A stretch of DNA of 64,000 nt, from NCBI GenBank assembly GCA_020091685.1, contig CM034599.1, forward strand, positions 3,441,641 to 3,505,640, written 5' to 3'. The translations under genes were made by a program, and so were the position numbers. The DNA is from Lutjanus erythropterus (taxonomy: Eukaryota; Chordata; Actinopteri; Lutjaniformes; Lutjanidae). Position 1 is the stretch's first letter; each line of letters begins with the position of its first letter. The notes beneath the pieces were generated by a model, which was given only the letters and a program-made list of their open reading frames with translations, made no database searches and was not told where the DNA came from. Below, one piece after another: positions 58,400-64,000 of the stretch.

Positions 58400-60180
58400 C
58401 TACCATAGGGGCATCTATGAAGTAACATGAGGGCACCAGGGAGGGTTATCGCCCCCCCTTGAACCCTCCATGAGTCCACCAGTTGTGGCAAGTTCTCCAT
58501 TCCTGTTGTGCACTGCATTATTGGACAATAATGCCTACAACACCACAGTAACAAATCAAGCAAAACTGGTGTGTGTACTCACATGTTTGACTTGCATTAA
58601 ATATTTACAGCTCAGAATTAGAAAGTACTGTCACAGCTGATATTATTTGGCTACCCACTGACAAATCTCAGATGATGGAGCTTCACACGAGCACTTATAC
58701 CAAAGACCGCAGATGGTTCAAAGAGATCCTTTGTTTGATGTGGACCCATGTGGATACAAACCAAAAGCAAAATTTTGTCTGTATTTGTATAAATGTAAGC
58801 GCTCGCAATCTTTGTTTATTAGCCACAAACAACCAACAGCTGTTCTTCCTTTAGCATGACAGTTCGGCCGTAGCTGCAATAACACAGAGAAAATATGTTT
58901 GTGTATCTGTTTGACTGACAGCTGAGACAGACGGATCCTATAACTCTTCAATAGTTTCCCAAGTTTTGCAGCATTTCCTTCACCTTCTGCTGCCTTCTCT
59001 CTGCAAGTGCACAGAGTTTCATTCATTTTCAGCAGACAAATCTACATCTCTCTCCATTCACATCTTTTTATTGACGCTGAATGCACTTGTACCGCCTCCA
59101 AATTTTGCTCAGCAATTTATCTGAATGCACCATTCAGGTTCCAATGAAGACATCCACATTAAGCATTTATCAAGTAATAGTGCTGAATGGTATTATCCAA
59201 TCAAGGTCAATTATCAGCACAAGTATCGTCAATTCATTAGCAGTGAACCTGAGGTCTGGTGCAGATGAGAAGGCTCAGAAAAAGCCTACACTGGATTCAT
59301 AAACACTGCGTAGCCATTGAATTTACAGGGATTCAGTCTTGTCAGGAGAGCTCCAGGCTGAATTTATCATCCTATATGTGGGTGACCTTGGGGAGAGGTT
59401 TACCAGTAGATTTGGGGAGGGAGCCGAGTTGGATAAGGAGGCACTTAAGCATGCAGAGACACTGTGCTACAGAACTCTTTCATTTACAAGTTCTGTTTTT
59501 CACACCTTGCTATAAATAAAGGGATTTGGGGGGAAAATCTTCCCTCTGTACCGACTATATAAACTGATTTAATTAACTTTTACGGATTTTACGGCTATCA
59601 TCCCCTGGTTCCTCAGCAAACCCTTTACAGCTTCACAAATTTGGCTTTAACAAACTAACATTTTCTTTCTTTATTTATTTTCAGTTGACCGTAGTTGAAC
59701 TTTGCAGTTGTGTTCACTGCTTTGTAAAAGTTTTTATTGATGTGCCTTGACCCTAAGAGGAGGAGAAACATGTTATGGCTTGATTCAGTCCCACTTTCAT
59801 TATCAGAGGCCGCCACTCGTTCCTCACACTCATCAGAGAGGCACAGTACTTCATTTTCAAGCTGCCAAATCACAGACAGGCGTCACCGTCCATAATCAGT
59901 CTGCTTTGCTTGTGTTGATTTTTTTGCTCAGTTATGTTTTCTTTGGTGCTGTGATTTGGTGCAGTGTTAATATGATTTTTTGGTGACCACACTGTGATAG
60001 GATTGAAGAACAAAGTGAGGTAAATTACAGTAACAGATCTGAGTTTCTGTTATTCAGTGTTGTCATGTAATCCTCCCCTATAATCCAGTCTGCTGTGATA
60101 ATTTCTAAGATAACTGAGCTCTTATCAGTAGGTGAGCAATTAGGGCTTTTCCATTTTCCTCGCCAAGTCAAACCACACTG
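58400..60180. other. intronic sequence, no gene recognised
   Basis: Mostly unique sequence with several chance frames of 60-100 codons. No splice-supported or family-supported exon was found. Confidence 0.4.
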
Positions 60181-60271
60181 TATTGATTTGCATTTCCATC
60201 ACCAGTTACAACATGCAGAACTCTGTTGAGTTCGCCCCACGTGGACCACCTCTGAGTGAGGCCAGAGGAGG

Positions 60272-60612
60272 GCTGCACAGCTAATCGAAATTGCAATAAA
60301 ATCCGAATATGGCCAAGTGCAATGTCCAAATTGTTTCTGAAAAGGGAAAATATGTGAGAAAACAGTATTCTGATGAGGTGCTGTAGTGCTGCAGTGATGA
60401 CCTGACCTAAAAATCTTGTTCTCCAGATGAAAGAAAGCATGTTTGTTTGGTTCTGACCTATAAATATCACATCATCACAATTTAATAGTTTATTTTCAAG
60501 TGAACATGAAAATTTTAATGCAAAACTGATCCTTTCCACTGGTCGAATTGTATATTGTGATTACAATTTCAGTCAGAATACTTGCAACACACCTTTTTTT
60601 TTACAATATTGT
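60272..60612 (+). repeat. GGGCTGCACAGCTAATCG-type repeat, copy 2
   Basis: It starts GGGCTGCACAGCTAATCG and ends CAATATTGTGTAGCCC, an inverted pair. It shares ATGGCCAAGTGCAATGTCC and AATCTTGTTCTCCAGATG with 31217-31402. The interior 123-codon frame on the minus strand is not a gene. Confidence 0.75.
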
Positions 60613-60714
60613 GTAGCCCGTAGGTCAAAGTGCTCCCGATCCGCCTCCAAGCAGGTTGCGGAAACGTCTTGCCTCCTCTAAAATCTTATTTGCTATGTAA
60701 TAATAATTTTTAAC

Positions 60715-61494
60715 CTAACACTGGGTGGCCAGTGTGTCCCGGAAAGATTTGTGTCCACTTGTTCCTCTGTCCAAACAGAGCTCCCTCACTATTAAACGTC
60801 CCTGTGCACTCACAAAGAGGTCGACTGACTCTGCCTCGCGAATGCCTCTGTATTTAGCCTGATTTACGATATCGTTTTGCAATAAAGGCCAGTGTGAGGG
60901 GAAGAGATTCATTAAGGAGCCCAGTTTATGTTTTAGAGAAGTCCGGAGGGGCCGTGGGAATACTGATTGGCACACAGATATGTGCTTGTCTCATCCTCCC
61001 AACCTGAGCCAAAAGCTCTCAGTCCTTTTCCCCTCGAGCCATGTGCACTGGATGGTACAAAGGCGGCGTTGTTCTCTGCTTGCAGGATGCCCAGGGTTCT
61101 TCTTGCCACTCAGTCTGCAGTCTCCTGCTGTGATAACACCGTTGCAGACATATCAGGCCTCCTCGCAGCACCTGGAGGCCCTTCTCAGCATCCTTTAATG
61201 ACATCCCCGCTGACCCTCCCAGCCACTAACAGCGGCGCCTATTTAGGTTCGTCTTTTCCATCCACGGCTTTACCAAATAGGCCAGCGGCACGGCGCTGCA
61301 GTGTTTACTCTTCATCGGTCGATACTCTTTAATCCCCGAGATGATGCTTTCTCTCATGAACTCAAAATAGCTCTTCCTCCTCCCCAGTGAAGCCACAGGC
61401 CCATTACTCTTTATTAGCTCTTAGCGTCTTAAATGTGGCCATCCATTAGAGGCGAGGGAACAAACATCCCCAGCAGGTCCCTCAGCAGCCTGCC

Positions 61495-61537
<43 letters not shown>

Positions 61538-62260
61538 ACGTATTCTAATTTAAACTGACCTGTAATCAAGAACAATTATTGTGCATTGAATTCAGCTCAT
61601 CTGAAGGATAAAGAAGAGTCACCTGTGTAACATGTTTCCAAACTTTGTGTTGTGGTTCTATCTCTCTCCGGCATGACTCTTACTTATCAGCTAGGCGGAG
61701 TCCACAGACCTCTATCTGCCTGAATGATTTCTTTTCTATGGAGGCTGGCATGAAGTAATACCATACTGTGTCATGTATTGATTCTTCCTCCAGTCCCTCT
61801 TTCTTGAATTTCTTGGTGGCTCAAAAGCATAAATCATCCGCAAATGATCCTTGAAGGAAATATTGTAATTATTATTCTTGACGCATGGTCACAAATTCAA
61901 TAGCCCTTATTAATTGAACATGGTGAGAAATATGATGTGGGTAATTCAATGGGACTAGAGAGCTTTCTCTCATCCCTCATGTTTAAGACGCTTCTGTTTG
62001 GCATTCATAGCAAAGCTCTGAATGATTCAGGGTCGGGATGAGGGTCAAAGGGAGTGTAATTGTAAACCTCGACAAAGAGCGTTCTCTCTGTCAGCTCTGC
62101 AATATGATTAGCTGTTTTCTGTTCTTAGTGAACCACATTTAGACTGCTAATGTCAGAAAACCCTTTTGTATGGGATCCTTGTGTAGAGATTATTATCTCT
62201 GTCAGGCCTAATGTGTGTGCGCGCATGAGTGTGTGTCACCTGGAGTTTGTCCGCAGCTAA
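60715..62260. promoter_or_regulatory. unique block, candidate cluster of conserved non-coding elements
   Basis: The block is free of recognised repeats except a (CA)n array. It has balanced base composition and motifs such as AGCGGCGCCTATTTAGG, TTTAGCCTGATTTACGAT and AATAGCCCTTATTAATTG. Frames up to 121 codons lack exon signals or family resemblance. Regulatory function is inference only. Confidence 0.3.
61499..61539. repeat. (CA)n microsatellite
   Basis: About 19 CA units with one AA interruption. Confidence 0.97.
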
Positions 62261-64000
62261 TCTTGCATATTACCAGACTGATGATGCCAAATTTTTTGTG
62301 CACATTTGTGACTGCACTGTGACAAAAACACAGTTTTAACTTAAAAAAGCTGGTATCTGAGCTGCCTTCAAATTTTAACTTGATAATAAGTTGTAAGCTG
62401 TAGATCTGTGTCTGGAGTAATATCGAATACCCTGAACTGGCTACATCTAACAGACTTTATGTGTTTCTGCTTGTTTGTTGTTGATCACTCCTCACTCCTG
62501 TGGCTACTGAGCCCTGCTGGATTATTTGTGGCATTAGCATTAGCATTAGTATACCTACACTGTTTATTTAGGTATATGCTTGCATACTGTATGGAGAATA
62601 ATGCAATATATTCTGTATATTCTGGCCCTCTTGTTGGGGGATGGGGGTGCACTTAGGCTCTCTATACTAGTGTCTTTTGAGGACAGTTTGTTTTGAATCA
62701 ATACAAAATTACCTCAACTTGTCTTTTCAAATTCAGTCAAATTTAAAGGCCGCCCAGACACCAATTTACATACAAATATTTGTTAAAACAAATAGATTAT
62801 TTTTAAAGTGTACCTCCATGTAACTATTTACATGTAATGGAATTATAAAATAATTGTAATTGTAATCTGTTACAGTTACTGAGAAAGAATCCAATGGCTT
62901 TATTTTCACATGCAAAAATAAACCAATTAAATCAGAGCATGAAACCTTCAGTTCACTACCTGCTGCTCTCAGTTGTTCTAGTTAAAAATATAAAAATATA
63001 CAAGAAACTTATGTTTAACAAATAAAAGAATGAAAGAAAAGACAGAAGAAACAAGAACAAGATGACTGAGGTAGACAAGGTGGTCAACAATAAAACTGTA
63101 CAGTATAAAAACAGTATAAAGGTGAAAAAAATAGTGGAATATGTAATTGAATAAATAATGTTTAATTAAGTTAAATGTTTGGTTATTACATCAGAATATT
63201 TGGGTTGCCTGGCAGACATCTGAACTGAAAACTGGATCTGTGAAGAGAATCCAGGTATCACAGTAACAGCCTCCTTTCCTCTAACAGTTTGGTCCTTGTT
63301 GCTCACCATCTACTTTTACTTCTGCCTATTGAGCTTTCTGTCCTTGTTCCCCACTTCTTGTCTGTCTTGACGTGTGTGTGATGAAGCAGAAAGACAAGCA
63401 ACCGACCGGCCGGCAGCCAGGCAGCCACCCAGGCAGCCATTCACTCCTGTGTCCACCCATATTATTACAGCCAGGAGTGGGCCGCAGGAACGTGGCCTCT
63501 CCCTCCCTGGTGTCCTCCATTGTGGCTGTTCATTTACTCAGCCTCTGTGAGTGTGAAGGCTGCTCCTCGCTCCGCCAGTCCTATTCCAGCTCTACATATC
63601 CTAGTGCGGAGCCCCGGTGATGGGGATGAGTGAGCCTGCATGAGGCTGGGTATAGGAGGGGTGCTGCTTGGCTAGTTAACACTCATGTGGGACCTGCACA
63701 CCTCTACACAGCCGTGTCTGACAGAAAAAATGGCTGGCTGCTAACCTCACAACCTGGAAAGCTTAAATTGATGCCTGAACTGAGGCTTGGGTTGCATGTG
63801 CGTGGAATAAGTGAAAACCAAACTAATTAAAACTGAAGCTTTGGTCAGGATATTAAAGTATATATTGTACACTGCATTAGAGACTGGACTACACAGAAAA
63901 TAGACCAGCGTGCACAGGGATGGCAAATCCATTTCTTCTATGAGATCTTGAGATAGTCTCCCACTGAGCTGTGTTATGGCCAGAACTGAAGTCTGTGAGG
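62260..64000. other. intronic or intergenic tail of the window, no gene recognised
   Basis: AT-rich to 63240, then a GC-richer stretch (63390-63620) with GGCAGCCAGGCAGCC repeats and an 82-codon frame without family resemblance. No exon could be supported. Confidence 0.4.

Larger units (their letters stand above)
29963..64000 (+). other. probable long first intron of the 29.9-kb gene
   Basis: No further plus-strand coding exon was recognised. The interval is filled with dispersed repeats, microsatellites and blocks of unique sequence that are itemised below. If the gene is ntng2, the next exon would encode the laminin N-terminal domain and lie beyond 64000. The intron assignment is inference from the donor at 29962. 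Confidence 0.5.

Noticed and set aside
60967-61332. 121-codon open frame on the plus strand
   Set aside because: No recognisable domain, no coherent splice sites, and a composition typical of unique non-coding DNA with moderate GC.
62408-62656. 82-codon frame with a hydrophobic stretch, possible membrane exon
   Set aside because: The Leu-rich part comes from simple GCATTAGCATTAG repetition, and there are no matching splice sites or family.
1-64000. Known vertebrate microRNA genes in the putative intron
   Set aside because: I looked by eye for let-7, miR-181, miR-199 and miR-219 mature sequences and saw none; this is not an exhaustive search.

Overview
This window is vertebrate nuclear DNA, almost certainly from a teleost fish, most likely a percomorph. 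It is AT-rich and sparsely coding. It has GT-AG introns, long dinucleotide and trinucleotide microsatellites, Tc1/mariner transposase relics, a LINE reverse-transcriptase relic, and many short dispersed elements of types I recognise from percomorph genomes. There are no operons, ribosome binding sites, CRISPR arrays or prokaryotic genes. Almost every open reading frame of 60-190 codons here is chance or transposon-derived.

Two protein-coding genes are supported, and both are cut by the window edges. On the minus strand at about 3.1-5.0 kb lie the first two coding exons of asb6 (ankyrin repeat and SOCS box protein 6) and a probable non-coding first exon. The ankyrin and SOCS-box exons must lie beyond base 1. 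On the plus strand, a CpG-rich promoter/5'UTR region at about 28.7-29.9 kb leads to one 46-base first coding exon (29917-29962). It encodes a signal peptide that best resembles netrin-G2 (ntng2). Its next exon is not visible, so 30-64 kb is probably one long first intron. The two genes are divergently arranged with about 24 kb between them.

That 24 kb and the 34 kb intron are repeat-rich. I recognise about a dozen copies of one dispersed repeat ending in GTTGCAGCTCTA, several foldback elements, two elements built on tandem GGTTCT/AGAACC arrays, two decayed copies of one Tc1 family, a LINE fragment, and a retroposon nested in another repeat with a 12-bp target duplication. Between the repeats lie blocks of unique, CNE-like sequence (for example 14.2-14.8, 26.4-26.6 and 60.7-62.3 kb) that could be regulatory. 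A possible three-exon non-coding transcript starts at a small CpG/E-box promoter near 10.9 kb.

I found no undescribed multi-gene system. The most interesting items are structural: the GGTTCT arrays, a near-perfect 28-bp palindrome, an inverted pair of homeodomain-like sites, and the nested retroposon. All gene and family names come from memory of the protein families and repeats; no search was run.
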